A DNA stretch of 64,000 bases from Polytrichum commune (GCA_950295325.1 OX485808.1:498501-562500), one strand, 5' to 3'; shown: positions 9,742 through 21,839, counted from the first letter of the stretch. The notes: generated by a model from the sequence alone, not told the origin. Numbers and translations are program-made.

Positions 9742-11066
9742 CCTAATGTGATTGACAACAGAGAAATAATTGTGCAACAAGGCTGAGCACTTATACTTAA
9801 GAGTCCTAATTTTTACCCCCAAAAACCTGATTCCCTCCATTGAAGCCAACACTATCTGTACATTTACTGCACTTCTCCATAAAGGAGTCACATTTTGCAC
9901 ATTTTTGTTAGACTCTCCAACATGTTGGTGAAGTTATCGTTCTCTTAAGATTTTTGAGATGCTTCTGCTTCTCCTGTTGGCTGCACAACATATAAACAAG
10001 GCATGTTATTTTTGGTCACTGCACAACAAGCTTAGGATTAGGCATTCAATGGGTGGTGTTGAGAGTATCCTTGTAAAAATTGTTCTTCAAACGATCGTTG
10101 CAGATGAAAGCACTAGTACACCATATAATAAGAATGACCAGAGATGGTTAATCCAGAGCTTTTAGGGTTACATACTCAATACAAAGCTATCAGAAACTAG
10201 AATGAAAATAGAAAATAAAAACAGACATGCTGCAATAGCCAAATGGTGGCAAGCCATATGACCAGGGACCATCCACAACATCCCCACTGACTTCAAAAGT
10301 TCTTGATAATGGATCCTTGTCTTGAGTTTCTGTTACATCTCCAGAGGTAAGGGGAAGACTCAAGCAAATTGTTGTATAGCATGTGTACCAAGACCTCAAT
10401 TTCAACGCAAGGAACCCATGGGAGATAAGACAAACCCCTGAAGTAGGAAGATTGCTAAGAGTGGAGTTAAGAAGCTCAGAGGAGTGTTGGAATTGGTGAT
10501 GTACTTTGTTAGCACAATGCTATGTTCTAAAGGGTGGGCTTTTGATGAAACTGTGAATACCAGAGGAAAACATAATGTTTACCATTGTGAGGTGTGCAGG
10601 CCTTTCATGGTCACCTTTAATTGAGCAGCCATATTTGAGTGGTGTGTGGTTGGATGTGAATGTAAAAACGGATACCAAAAAAACATGTGTTTAAAAGAAA
10701 TTGGACTACATACTCCAAATTTGTTAGCCATTCTAGGCTCAATAATCAACATAATTGGGGGCCTACCGTTTGATGAGCTTGAAAAAGCTCACACTTTGTT
10801 AGTGAATGAAATATTCATATGAGCTCCAGAAGCAATGAGGCAAATGGCTACGGACACAATTTGGAATTGGCAGTCATTTCGCTCTGATTGCATGTTTTGC
10901 ATCCTACGAGATATGAGTGCAGAGCTTAAAATGTCCATTTAAGGCCTGCTTACTTAGTCTTATTGTAGAGATGCAACAAAGAATTCAGATTAATGTGTGT
11001 CGGTGGAGCTGATTGAGAGGGCAATACAGAGCATCATAACAAAAAAAGGGAGAGAAAAATAAGAAC
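9742..11066 (-). other. Probable downstream introns/exons of the small gene, copy 1
   Basis: The interval is well conserved with 56690-58023. On the minus strand a strong donor AAG/GTAAGC in copy 2 (near 57910) reads AAGTAAGC in copy 1, one G shorter. A candidate exon lies near 10250-10340, after GATGTAACAG, with two competing open frames. Neither frame could be chosen confidently, so no CDS is drawn. Confidence 0.35.
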
Positions 11067-11195
11067 CTTGTCTTGTGCATAATGCCATGAGATGCCACGA
11101 GTGATGTTGAACACCAGGTTTCATCCAACCCAGAGTGTGGCGAGCCCCAGCCCTGCTGTCACACTTTTGTATGCGACATCTGCAAACTTCACCAT
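11067..11195 (-). pseudogene. Small MVKFADVAY... gene, copy 1, with nonsense codon
   Basis: This is the same exon as 58152-58024, with ATG at 11195, an acceptor TTGCAG two bases upstream and a GT after AAG at 11067. Codon 25, GGA in copy 2, is TGA here (11123-11121), so only 24 residues (MVKFADVAYKSV... to LWVG) would be made. Everything else in the exon is preserved, so the change looks recent. The longest competing ORF on this strand is in another frame and gives a Cys-rich peptide unlike a real protein. Confidence 0.5.
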
Positions 11196-11832
11196 CTCTG
11201 CAATAAATTACCTGTAGGTACAAAGTTCCATCAATTTATGGCCGATAACATTCACTTCCAAGCCCTAAAAGCCAGGAAATACTACTAAATACTAAAGCCT
11301 AGTTTGTTTTGCGTCGTGCACCCTGTGCCAACTACACATTCCCTGCAACACCTGAAACAAGAGTAAAACCCTTCCTCAACTAACCGACACGCAGCTGAAG
11401 TCCACTTGCAGTCAGTACGATGGTAAATGCTTCGAATCTGTCAATTTCTCACAAGTAAAAACACCGTGATCGATTGACCGATTTACGAAGAATCTCTATC
11501 TCCAAACCTAGTACCACAATAATTGATTTCAAGACAGACGAGAAACAGCTCTCCAGAATAACATGAATGTTCTCTGATACGAAGAACACTCGCGAGAATA
11601 GAATACAATACAATCTCCTACATATCCTCTTTCCACACTCACTTCGACTCGGTAGAAGTCTACTAGTCTAAATCCCCATGGACATTGACTCTAACAAGTC
11701 GTTCAAGATCTTCTCCAGTAATTCGGATTGACATGAAAGAATCCCCTGACCTTGCCAACACCAGCCACAATCAAATCAAACAGCACCAGAACTTCATACC
11801 CTACAATGAACAGAGAGAGAGAGGACTCTCAC

Positions 11833-12190
11833 CGCAACAACAGAGCACCAAACCCCAACCTCTCTCTCCAACCGCAAAACAGCACGGATGTTGGCGAAAA
11901 TTGGTGCCCTGCTCCGGCGAAAGGACAGAAATTAAGGAACACACGCAATGTCTAGACGATGGGTGCAGCGTGTATGCGACTGGGCGCATATGGTGGGAGC
12001 GTATTGGCTATGGCGCAAACCCTAAGTCTGGGTTTCGCGACAAGGGAGCGTGGAGGACCGCCTCCAAGGCCACCACCGCTCTTGCCTCCGTTCCCACGAC
12101 GATCACGTTGGGTTCCCTCTCGTTCCCAAACGAACTAGAAAGACTACATTGGTGACTAGCCAAAAGAGCATCTCCACCAACACTAGACAT
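11833..12190 (-). promoter_or_regulatory. GC-rich leader and probable first exon of small gene, copy 1
   Basis: On the minus strand this segment is markedly richer in G and C than its surroundings and ends at a donor-like GCG/GTGAGA at 11833. It precedes the intron whose acceptor lies just before the MVKF start codon, so it is best read as a 5' UTR exon with upstream promoter. The same layout is at 58824-59180, and a diverged third copy is at 53640-54440. Confidence 0.4.
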
Positions 12191-12289
12191 TAAGTCAAAG
12201 ATATGTCAAAGTGGGTTTATTATTCATTACCCTTTAACCCCTAAACGCTCAAGCCTTCACATTCCATTTTCGGGCACCTCCAGCACTAC

Positions 12290-12603
12290 ACTAAATAGGG
12301 TATTTAGTGTTTGATACACTAAATACGAACACATGCACTAAATATCAATAACCTATGAAAGTAAGTAACATTAAATGTAAACTCAAACACTAAATATCAA
12401 CTATGGTAACATGTGAAAATTATATATTCTAAATGAATGTTAGTAAGGATATGAAAACAAATTAACAATGATAAAAGAAGAATTCCAACATATTTTCTAG
12501 CATATCTTCTAACTATCAAAGAATAAAAAAACTAGCGTTGAGTAGGGTAGGGTGATAAAAATATTAAATATAATCAAACACTAAATATCCTATTTAATGT
12601 AGT
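12290..12603. mobile_element. TA-flanked MITE with CACTAAATA ends (copy 1)
   Basis: Left end is CTACACTAAATAGG and right end is CCTATTTAATGTAG, near-perfect inverted termini. The terminal TA fits a Tc1/mariner-like TA target duplication. Several internal CACTAAATATC motifs repeat. The copy-2 counterpart (about 59275-59510) is shorter and retains the right end CCTATTTAGTGTAG. Related ends occur at 22006-22378. Confidence 0.6.
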
Positions 12604-13432
12604 TCCAAAAAAAATTATATAGCAAAATAAAATATGTTTTCTTTGAAATCCAGCCAACAACGAGGAGCTGCAACCAGTACCAAGCCAAGAGGAAGCGGAG
12701 AATGAGCAGAAAGCGTAGACCTCTACCGGTCGATGGTCGGGATGATACCCGGATGATACCATAGGGGGTCATAGGGTATCTAGAATATTTGAAATCCCAC
12801 CGGTAGATATCATGCCATGCACTTGGGGAATTGAAAATTTTCTGATTTCAATAACGGCCCTACCTCTTTATATCCGGCCGGGTCCATTTCTTTCCCAATT
12901 GTCCATCCGATACATAGTCATGCCAAACGGCTATTAGCCAACCCAACCGATCGGCATGTAACTACACTAAATATGATATTTAGGGTCATATGGCTTTAAT
13001 TGCGTGTATGATGTGTGTTATCAATAATTTGTCCAGGTGATTGTTTGGGGAGGAGGGGTTTCGTATGTGTTTTTGAAGCTATCTATAAAAATGAACATGT
13101 CGGTGGTGAGTGTTTTTGTATTTTCTATAGCGATTAGTATTGTGTATAGTTATGGCCTTGGTAAATTCAGGTAACCTAGTAGTATGGCAGCTATTTGAAC
13201 TTGGAGTGGGTCGTTGAAGACACGTACTCCTACTATGTTGTCATTATCGTTGATGTCTGGGCAAGTAAAGGACCCACCCATGTAGTATGATTGGGATGGT
13301 AGCTATTTGAGTGGGTGGATGTTGGTGAGTTCGGGTGGGAGGGGTGTGTGTATTATTTAGGTTTAGGGTTTTTGAAGATTTTGATGATTTTGTAGGGTGT
13401 TGCGGGGAAGGGTTTGGGTGTTTGGGTGATTG
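12604..13432. other. Distal part of duplication copy 1, no gene seen
   Basis: It matches 59511-60330. It contains a MITE-end fragment TACACTAAATATG near 12964 and a G/T-rich stretch of low complexity (13300-13430). I see no coding frame with protein-like content. Confidence 0.6.
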
Positions 13433-13603
13433 TGTCGCAACCCTCGCTAACCCCCTTAACAATCTTGCCAATTTTCATTCTTAGCCTAACCCTTCGCATT
13501 CCGCCATGCTAATGGTTAGCTCCTTCTACCCCGGCCCTTATAGTTCGTAAGAGGGGAACCAGCCCTCCTACTTTGCTTTTGGGATTCACCCCTTAATTGG
13601 TAA
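13433..13603 (-). mobile_element. Family-2 LTR fragment (3' end, inverted)
   Basis: It begins TGTCGCAACCCTCGC and is the reverse complement of the end of the solo LTR at 38766-39738 (positions about 39545-39738). Shared landmarks include the GGTAACCAAT segment and the TTCGCATTCCGCCATG segment. It is truncated where repeat R2 begins, so no right-hand target duplication exists. It marks the right boundary of duplication copy 1. Confidence 0.75.
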
Positions 13604-13878
13604 CCAATAATTGTTCCCACATAAACAATGGATCCCACAGAATGCATGTAATTACATTTAAATATTTACATAAGCCTATGCTAAATTTCAAAAGCACACA
13701 AGGGACAAAAGTGTCTGTATTTACATCACTCGATATTTGCGCCCTTTACAGACACGGATGGACGATCCCAGCTTTGAATGCACGCAACCCTCAACCCCTG
13801 CCGTCAAGCTATGCTACCCTCCACGACACTTCCTCCAGTGTTCAATATAATAACGTTCATGTTCCCTTGCTGAGTCAA
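13604..13878. repeat. 275 bp repeat R2, direct copy of R1
   Basis: It matches 9467-9741 from AATAATTGTTC to GCTGAGTCAA with scattered substitutions. R1 and R2 bracket the 9742-13603 segment in direct orientation. Weak ORFs across it are not protein-like. Confidence 0.8.
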
Positions 13879-14033
13879 GCCGCACATCCACCTATGGGCA
13901 GCACTTTCACTTTGGTCGCGGTGTGCAGCTCCGCTTTCAACCCTCCTACGTTGATCACTGCCACTAGATATCTTACTTCCACTAGAAATCTGATTTAGTA
14001 CAAGTGGGAATACATGGGATTTTGGGCCTTCTA

Positions 14034-14120
14034 GATGCACTAGAAATGAGATTTGTGGACGAAGTGGCCCTTCAGGTATGCAAGTACGATTTATTTTTGA
14101 AAGTTGGGCGGAAGTGGACG
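14034..14120 (+). repeat. Diverged fragment of the fold-back element terminus
   Basis: The run from GAGATTTGTGGACGAAGTGG to TTTGAAAGTTGGGCGG parallels the subterminal part of the fold-back arm at 23660-23735 (GATTTGTAGTCAAGTGG, then TCGAAGTTGGGCGG). Only this part matches. Confidence 0.4.
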
Positions 14121-14371
14121 GTCGAGTTATGCTTTCTAGGGAAGGCCCAAGACTTGCAGGCGATGGTCCCAGCCTTCATCCCCCTTCATCAAAGCTGGAG
14201 ACTCCCTATCATGATATCGTTATATCATTATATGTAACATCGGAAGGGATTTGTCACTTCACCTGCATTCCGACCTCAAAGGTACCCTCACAAAGATGTA
14301 CTTGAGAAAACAGCATCCCTTGATCTGAGCTGTCTCCGCCAGCTTAATCCTATCTATTGTTTAATTATAAT

Positions 14372-14852
14372 AATTGATTAATGAATGCGTATGAATACTT
14401 GTGAAAGTAGACGGCATTACCTAAAATACTATAAAATACACATAGTAAATCAGCACACTAAATTGAAGTGTCATTTTAGAATGACGAAGACAATTTCAAA
14501 TTGTGAGTTACAAAAATTATAACCTCAATGCTAGTGAGGGTTTTGTAATATTTTTGACTTCCAAGTTAATTACATGTTTTATTGACGGTTTCACTTTGAT
14601 AATGAAACCCCAGTCAATTGCTTATTTACTCAATGGAAGTGAACATATAGATTGGATTTTGGCCCTTGAAGGTGAAGTGCACTCAATATGGGATTTGTGA
14701 GTAAGTGGCCTTCAAGAATGCAAGGGCAATGGTTTTTTCAAAATCGGGCGGGCGGGCAACAGTTTTCGGTCGCGTCCGAAAAGTCCAAATTTTCTGGCCG
14801 GGCGGCTGCCCCAGCCCGGATCTGACACCCCGAAAAGTTCGTGGGGGGGGGG
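14372..14852 (+). mobile_element. Single arm of the fold-back element
   Basis: It matches the right arm of the fold-back element (23358-23800) from TGTATGAATACTTGTGAAAG-like sequence through GATCTGACACCCC. It lacks the last ~35 bases including the GGCGGACATT terminus, and has no partner arm. After it a run of G (about 14844-14854) and a short hairpin follow. Confidence 0.7.
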
Positions 14853-14896
14853 GTATTTGGCGTCCCCCCATCCCCACCGAGGTCCTTAGACGCCGG

Positions 14897-14931
14897 GTCT
14901 CAACCAACTTTAGGGCCCTGGTTGAGACCTC
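14897..14931. repeat. Short perfect hairpin
   Basis: GGTCTCAACCA pairs with TGGTTGAGACC around a 12 base loop. It sits just beyond the single fold-back arm, next to a G run. No poly-T tail follows, so I do not call a terminator. Confidence 0.5.
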
Positions 14932-15496
14932 GATGAGGACGTGGGGTTCTGGGCCCATCATCTCCTCGTGTCTTCATCCATTTTTTCGAGATTCATTCCC
15001 TGGTTATGATCCGGATACGTTTTAAAGTAGTGAGGTTGGGGAGGATGAATAACTCATGCTTTTGTAGTTTGTCATCCATCCCCTTCCATGATAAGCTAGT
15101 GCATATTGTGGCAAGGCGACATGTATATGATATCGAACGTAGCATTCACCATATTGTGAGGTTGCTTGCTACTTTCTATATGTGTTGTGCTCGTGTCCAA
15201 TGAAGAGAGGACACATCATGAAGATTGAGGTGGTGAGCGTTGTGTTATGTGTTTGTTGTTTGAAAATAGCAATCCCAAGGTCTTCGCATTAACGCTCTAA
15301 GAAACTCCATCTTTGCATTGGTTGAGGTGTTAAGACCCCCTCAAGCCCCACATGGGTATTATTGCAAAGTAAAAGTTGTGTCGTTTTGCCAAGTTCAATT
15401 GGTCCAATTTTTGCTTGAATTCATTAAGGTAGTCATAATCATGTCGTGTTTGCTAACATGATTGAGGAGGACAAATGGCTCAAGGCTTCCATAGTT

Positions 15497-16080
15497 TGTC
15501 ACCCTATAAGCCCAAAATGGTTGCTCATATTTGTTTTATGTTTAGAATTTATTTAGAATTGCAATTGAGGTCATTGTTGAAATATCAAAAAGTATAAAAA
15601 GAGTGAGGCTTGGTGTGGATTTATGTTTTAGGCCTTAAGCCTATTTTGTGTGGTTAATTAGAAGCTTAGTGGCATTAAGGAGTGTTTTGGTTACGTGAGT
15701 AGTGTTTGATGAAGCAAGGGGAAGGTCCTTGGGTTTAAGTGTTTGAATTGGGATCTATCTTGTTGGTTTAGGGGGTGAGGGTTTAGTGGATAGGATAAGA
15801 TCCTACTAAGTAGGAGAGGGTTAAGGAGTTTGTGGTTTTGGGTGCCCTCTCCTCCTCTTCTCTCTCTCTCACTCTCTTCTCTTCCTCACCTCTCTCTCTC
15901 CCTCTCTCCCTCTTCTCTAGGAATTTGAGCTCTTAGAGCTAGAAAAAGATGTGGGAATTAGGTAGGAGCTTAGTGGAATTAGTGGGTTTAGGTGGGGTAA
16001 TTAGGTAGGGGGCTGGGTAGAATTAGGTAGATAGTTAGGAGCCTGCTGGATTTGACGGCTTAAAAGGCATCCACTACAAG
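15497..16080 (+). mobile_element. Partial family-1 LTR (copy e)
   Basis: It begins TGTCACCCTATAAGCCCAAA and contains a TATAAAAAGAGTG core that matches the LTR at 36647-38259 read in reverse. The CT-rich tract follows at the same relative place. The 3' end is not identifiable, so no target duplication can be assigned. The TATAAAAAG motif is the likely LTR TATA box. Confidence 0.5.
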
Positions 16081-16499
16081 TTGGTGGATTATGTTGCATA
16101 GAATGTATTGCTTACCGAGACTTAATTAATGCATCTAGCAAATTGCACTAGGATGGGATTGAAAATGTTGAACCATCAATTGGTTGAAGACACATCGAGA
16201 TCTTTTGCCTTGGTGATATCTTGGATAAGCATTTAGAGTTGGATCATGATATTGTCGATACATGAGTGACGAATATTATCATTGTATCCACCCATGCTTT
16301 TGGAATTGTCCCACCCTTATGGCAATCGAGTCAATATAAAATAAAATAACATGATTAATAAATATACATGACATTAATATACAAGAGCACCTCTATTTCA
16401 TTTGGCATATAACTCGTCCACTATAGGTTTGTAGCCAATTCATCTCAATGATGTGCATTAGACTAAACCAAGGTCTTCAAAACTACTTTCAGATGCATA

Positions 16500-16555
<56 letters not shown>

Positions 16556-17719
16556 ATCTTGCTCTTGTTTAAAGCCATATATTTTGTTTAAGCTTGTATT
16601 CCTTTACTTTATACCTATCATGCACACATAAATAAAAAAATAGTTACTGTATGGACTAAGTGTTCATAAGTATAGATGAATGATACAAGGTGACTAGGGT
16701 TAAGGATGTAGAACACATCCCTAACACGTGGTAAAATTAGGGTTGTACAGAACTTACCTTGGGTAAGATCTCCAATATAAACCCGTAAACCCTAAAAGAG
16801 GCTCTTTTTTACCATTCGCACAAGGGCTTGGTGAGGTAACTTGGAGCACACTTGCTGGGATACTAGATACGTGTGCTAAGTGAAGTAGAGGATACTTAGG
16901 CTATTCACCAAGGAGAGCATTCTACTTGTGGTGATACAATCATGGCTAAAGAACAGGTTTGAACACCCATTTGACATTTTGTAATGAGTGTTACTATTAG
17001 CAATACTAATATGCATGTAATGTAAGTTTGATGTGTGTGACATGGATAACAACTGGGTCCTGCTGTTATTTACCTCGTGTACGTAACTAATCCTCAATTA
17101 TTTGTTGGTTGGTTGCATGGGCACAGGTGAGGCATGCCCTTCACACTTACAATACTACGAAGTATTGTGAATATGACATTTTATGTATTCCTTTTGGTTG
17201 ATACTACTAGGCATATCTCCTGGTATGTTTTCCATATATATAATAGTTAGGGTACATCCTTGTTGGAACAATGCATGAAGAGAGGTAATTAGATCTACAA
17301 AGGTATGATGGGGTCAGCCACAATTTGTTTTTGAGTACTTAGGAACTATGTATGAGTACTGAAACCCTAAGTATGATACAAATACTTATGAAAGTACAGT
17401 ATATCGCATTATTACATGTTTGTATTGTTTACATACAATTAGACATGGGCATTTACAAAGAGCATTGAACATACTTAGCCTTAAAACGATATGATGAGAA
17501 GGTTAGATTTGAGGTAATGAGGGTTATGAAAAAGTTCCCACCCACCCACCCTTGCATTGCAATGAAGAAGACATTGAAGGATTAGGCCTCTGAAAAGAGG
17601 AAGGTCAAGCTTTGCAAAAAGCATTGAAAAGTCAGCTCTCTCCAAATATAAATTTACGAATGTCATCCAAAGAATGTTTAATCAAACTTCAAACAATTGC
17701 AAAACACGACATTGATGCT
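16081..17719. other. Non-coding stretch with (TC)n microsatellite
   Basis: Apart from a pure TC dinucleotide run at about 16504-16552 (roughly 24 units), I see only short ORFs without recognisable content and no paired termini. Confidence 0.5.
16504..16552. repeat. (TC)n microsatellite
   Basis: Uninterrupted TC dinucleotides, about 24 units, ending at CCCTATC. A useful length polymorphism marker. Confidence 0.95.
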
Positions 17720-17911
17720 CCCAATTAGTGTGTCTTATTGTTTGGAATCACGCTATAATTATTCAATGAGAATGTAATATTTTGCCAAGAAAAGTCATTT
17801 ATGGTCTAACCTATTTGAACAACCTATTGAACTATTGTTACAAAAATTTAAACTCATGAATAAGACGTTATTGCACTACTTAACTCCAATTCGAAACACT
17901 CACTAATTGGG
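17720..17911. mobile_element. ~190 bp MITE with CCCAATTAGTG ends
   Basis: Perfect terminal inverted repeat CCCAATTAGTG / CACTAATTGGG. Interior and ends resemble 25954-26128 in the same orientation. No clear target duplication remains. Confidence 0.55.
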
Positions 17912-19352
17912 ATAATGTGTGTAGTGTGACCCCAAATACCCCCGTCAATGTAGTCGAGGCTCATCCACTCTAGAGGTCTATCTGTACAAGAGTGTTAGTA
18001 TTGTTAAATCATATTGTCACACTAATTTGGGTTCAGGATTGCTCTTAGCTACCATACAATTCAATGGGTTGCACTAACTTTCTGAAGCTCATTCATGCGC
18101 AATAATACAACACTAAGGTTTGAGTTTGACATTTTAATGAGGAACAACATAACATTTTGAAACTATTGGTTTCTCTTGAGATAGTATTTGTTATCATCCT
18201 AAATTATACTATTATTAAATTTATCTTTGATGACAATTGTTTGCAAACCAAGTGGATCATGATAATCAATACGGGATCAACACATTCATAATCAACATTG
18301 ATGCTCGTGTTCGATCTCGATGTTAACAAATGTGGTCATCTTTTACTCAAAGATTCGTGAAATCACAATTAGTGTGGGCCACACAAGTGGCAGTTTTATG
18401 GTGTCGTGAATACTTGCTAAGGTCCGGGGCCTCAAGGAGTCAAGCCCTTGTGCGTAGGATGATGTGCAATATCTCCCTCACCGGGCTCAATGAGATTCCA
18501 TGATGCAAGAATGATTAATGGTTGGCGAATACTTTATTCAAGTATGTTATCCAAGTCATTCATAACGTTTTTAGGCAGGCATGTGATGGTCTTTTTTCAA
18601 AGAAAGAGGCTTGGATTAGGGCGACATTCCATGTAGGTCACTCACCCACTAGATTCTAGAAAATAATGGGTCGGAGGTGTTTGCATGTATTAAATGTGCG
18701 AGATATCATCTGACCACATTAGAGGTTTGCTAGAATGTGGAGGGTTGTGGACTCAAGCCGCTAGATTTCCATGTGTTCATTAAAGAATCTTTAGCTTACA
18801 TGTGCCGGTCACCAAAGTTTTTGAAGATTGGTTTTGTAAGGAGGAGGAGGCTTTAACATGCAGGAGGAGTTTAGTACGTGGGCCCAGAATCGAGAAGATG
18901 GGAGTAGCTAGTTGGCACGTACGAACCTTAGCCCTGCCATATTCCCTCTACACTTGGACGGATTTGTTCTTATTCACAGTAGAATATGGTGGGCGAGTGG
19001 CCTACATGGAAACTCACCCTTAAAACACTATGATAATTCACAACTACTTATCAAAAACTTCACAGTTACAACCTAAGTGCTTTCTGTAAACGATAAATCT
19101 TGGAATTAAAGGAGAGTTTTGTTGTTGTGCTATGTGGTCGCATGGAATGTAACAAAGAAGATGTGTAATGTTATGTTCCCAAAAGAGTTGAAACATGTTG
19201 TTTCATACTCAAATGTTAGCCCTTTCAAGGGTTTAGGAGCCTCATTGAAGTGTTTCAAGATTAAGAGTTTTCTATTAGCAAGAAACTTCTGGAGAAAACT
19301 ATAGAAACCCAAGTGCAGGCATTGGCCATTTTGGAGAATATAACTTAGGTAA
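17912..19352. other. Intergenic, no supported gene
   Basis: AT-rich sequence with a somewhat protein-like short ORF near 18802-19020 (VFEDWFCKEEEALTCRR), too short and isolated to call. No paired termini were found. Confidence 0.4.
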
Positions 19353-19510
19353 CTTTCACTAAGTACGATATCTAGTGTCATATGATATTCTATGTCACTA
19401 TGGTAACTTTTGGATGATACTTCTTATGAATGAACAAATACTATAATGGATGATGGATGAGTTCATCCATTGGCCAAAACTCTACCTTCTCTTGTCAATA
19501 ACTAAAATCA
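19353..19510 (-). mobile_element. Fragment of the 22006-22378 MITE, inverted
   Basis: Read on plus, it matches the reverse complement of about 22215-22378, including CACTATGGTAAC and GGATGATGGATGAG. Only one end is present. Confidence 0.6.
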
Positions 19511-20118
19511 ACAAAGTTTGTTGCTCTTTCTATATATATTTTTGGCACAAAATGCAAAATCAATTGCAAGGAAGGATTTTTTTGCTCTTTCTAACATAGT
19601 AGACAAAAATGGGTAGCATCCTTTACCACGAGGAGTTTCAAAATGCACTTAGAAGTCACTTTTCAAATTGTATTGCAAAACAAATGAAAAAAAATTAAAA
19701 AATTAAAAAATTAAAAATCCCATAGTCTCCCAACGAGGTTTCCTACATAAGTAGTCATGTCCAACACCTCAAAGTATAGATTCATAAATTTATAAATTAA
19801 AAAAACAAGAAGATTCGCAAGGTTACAAAGCATCTCATATTTTGTCACCCAAGGATGCTAATACACAAGAAAAAAACTCAAATAATAGCATGGTGCCTTA
19901 CAACTATGATCGTAGGCGGTTGGATAGTTTGGTGGCCACACCAACTTGCCATACTATAATTTGAGGCCAATAGTAGATTTCGGCTTTTAACTTAAACCTT
20001 ACATTTGGAAAGTAGCCAAATTAGGTAGATTAAAAATATTATTTCACATTATTTCTAATCTAACTTCTAGGCATGGTAAATGTGACAAAAAATACATACA
20101 ACACAACATGTAGGAGCC
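19511..20118. other. AT-rich spacer
   Basis: It contains an A-rich ATTAAAAA tandem run near 19685-19718. Nothing protein-coding seen. Confidence 0.4.
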
Positions 20119-21300
20119 ATGCATGTGATCTGTGGACTTCATAATGCCTTTGAAATGTGCATCTTAATGGCATATTGGGAACGTAATACCCACATGTGGA
20201 GCGAAACCACAACCGCATTAAGATCGTCAACTAGAAACGCTAAACCTTCTAGATCAAGCATCCTAAGACTTGGCAAGTTGCACAATCTTGATTTTGCGCA
20301 ATTTAACTCAAACAACATTGTTGAATATTCAATGCCTGGGTTGTGGTCAATCTTGGATCGCAGTTTGTCCATAACTTGTAATTTTGTCAACTTGCGGAGA
20401 TCAAGGAGTCTTTCAAAGTTAAAACATGCACGTAACACCAACTCCTTTAAAGAAATGCCTCCCTCTAGCCTTGGAACTTCAATGATGTCGATAATCAAAT
20501 AATTTTGAGTGATTCAAGATTTATACAATCTCTCAAGTTTTGTGTAGAAGTGCCATAGTTGTGCCTTTGCATCCAATTATAGGGCAACTCCAAATGCAAA
20601 TGCCTCGATGATGTCTAGGCGAGACAACATGACAATTGTGTGAAATCTATATAGAGAAGATTGTTCAAAACCTTCCAGATGCACTTCCTCCAATACTTGA
20701 CAATACTCCAATTATAAATATACTAGGTTCTCCATATGTTGTACATCAAGTTTTTTCAACATTGGACAACATTGGAAGATTAACACTTATGTTGTTGAGC
20801 AATTATTGCCAAAATAAGTCCTTTGTCAAGTTGTTTATTTTCACGCCATCCATGATGGGCCTTCATTCCCAAAACAAAAAAACAAAAAGAAACAAAAAGA
20901 ACATAGTGCTCGTTTGCATAAAGATGGCAAGCTTCTCCTCAAATGTTGGAACCCTTTGTTAACCACCTCCATGCACACAAATTCCAAGTACATGTCATGG
21001 ATATGAACACCTATATCTCAAATGTCCTCAACAAATGACCTCATCTTTAGCTCCTTCAAACTATCATAAAATCACTCAGGTGATGAGTGGTGTTCAATTA
21101 CCCTAACTTTAGATTTAGTCTAAAGCATTGGGACTCCAACATTTGGTGTCTTTATTTCTCGAATCTATTATTGGGCCCATGAACACAACTCACCAGTTGA
21201 CTAATGTTACAATCCTTCATCAACAATACATTAGAGTACACTTAGAAAAATCCATTTTGAATTGACAAAACCACTAAAAGAATTCATTTAATTAATACAA
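20119..21300 (-). pseudogene. Degenerate NLR remnant, LRR part
   Basis: A 119-codon minus-strand frame (20498-20139) has LRR spacing: LEGGISLKELVLRACFNF, LLDLRKLTKLQVM, NLPSLRMLDLEGLAFL. Reading upstream in the same direction with frameshifts and stops, more LRR-like pieces appear, such as CPMLKKLDVQHMENLVYL near 20730. Further up, near 20970-21010, a VHIHDMYLEFV piece resembles the MHD region of plant NLRs. It is not a copy of the two kinase-NLR genes, whose LRRs are of a different type. Homology is judged by eye only. Confidence 0.5.
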
Positions 21301-21429
21301 AATTTTGGTAACATTGTCAAGTTTATACGCCAACAATTGACAATTATCCTTTATATTAGCATGAGTTTTGCTCGGGAGTTGGTTGTTTTGGGTAAAACAT
21401 ATTCCATGTTTAGTAGTTTTTGGTAATTT

Positions 21430-21839
21430 CACGGGGAGATCACTCCATTGTCAAGTTGAACACCACGTGCGACCAAAAAAAATCTTCTTTTGGTAAGTTG
21501 GACCACCAAAATGGGTCAAAATTTTATCAAATTTTTTTCATGAGTAGATATACACAGTACCTATGACATAATTAAAAGTGGTAACTAAATTTGATGATTT
21601 GTTTTTTTCATAAAACATACCGTTGTTAACTAGAATGACACAGAATTGAACTAAAACAATTACTAAAAAAAATAAAGATGACTAAAAATTTCAAAAAAAT
21701 ATACAAAAGATACTATCAATGATTATGTACATGTAGAAAAAATATCATAAATTTTAAAATTATATATGGCATGTAATATAGGGGTAGCAAACTTTGTCCG
21801 CACGTGGTGTCAACTTGACAATGAAGTGACCTCCCCATG
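21430..21839. mobile_element. 410 bp hAT-like MITE with 8 bp TSD
   Basis: Ends are CACGGGGAGATCAC and its near-complement GTGACCTCCCCATG. The inverted repeat extends about 40 bp to the CACCACGTGCG core. Flanking 8-mers GGTAATTT at 21422-21429 and 21840-21847 are identical. No coding capacity. TSD length points to the hAT superfamily. Confidence 0.85.

Larger units (their letters stand above)
1184..13432. repeat. Segmental duplication, copy 1
   Basis: Three blocks align in direct orientation with the right part of the window: 1184-6097 with 44888-51600, about 8341-8925 with 51602-52185, and 9741-13432 with 56689-60330. The matches include introns and intergenic DNA, so the unit is a genomic duplication rather than two converging genes. 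The left edge lies outside the window, because the match runs up to the LTR at 7-1183. The right edge is where a family-2 LTR fragment begins at 13433. Confidence 0.9.

Noticed and set aside
10990..11223. 77-codon minus ORF MYLQVIYCRDGEVCRC...
   Set aside because: It is shifted relative to the MVKF exon, reads through the splice acceptor, and is Cys/Arg-rich in a way typical of non-coding frames.
14897..14931. Rho-independent style terminator hairpin
   Set aside because: No U tract follows and the DNA is nuclear plant sequence.
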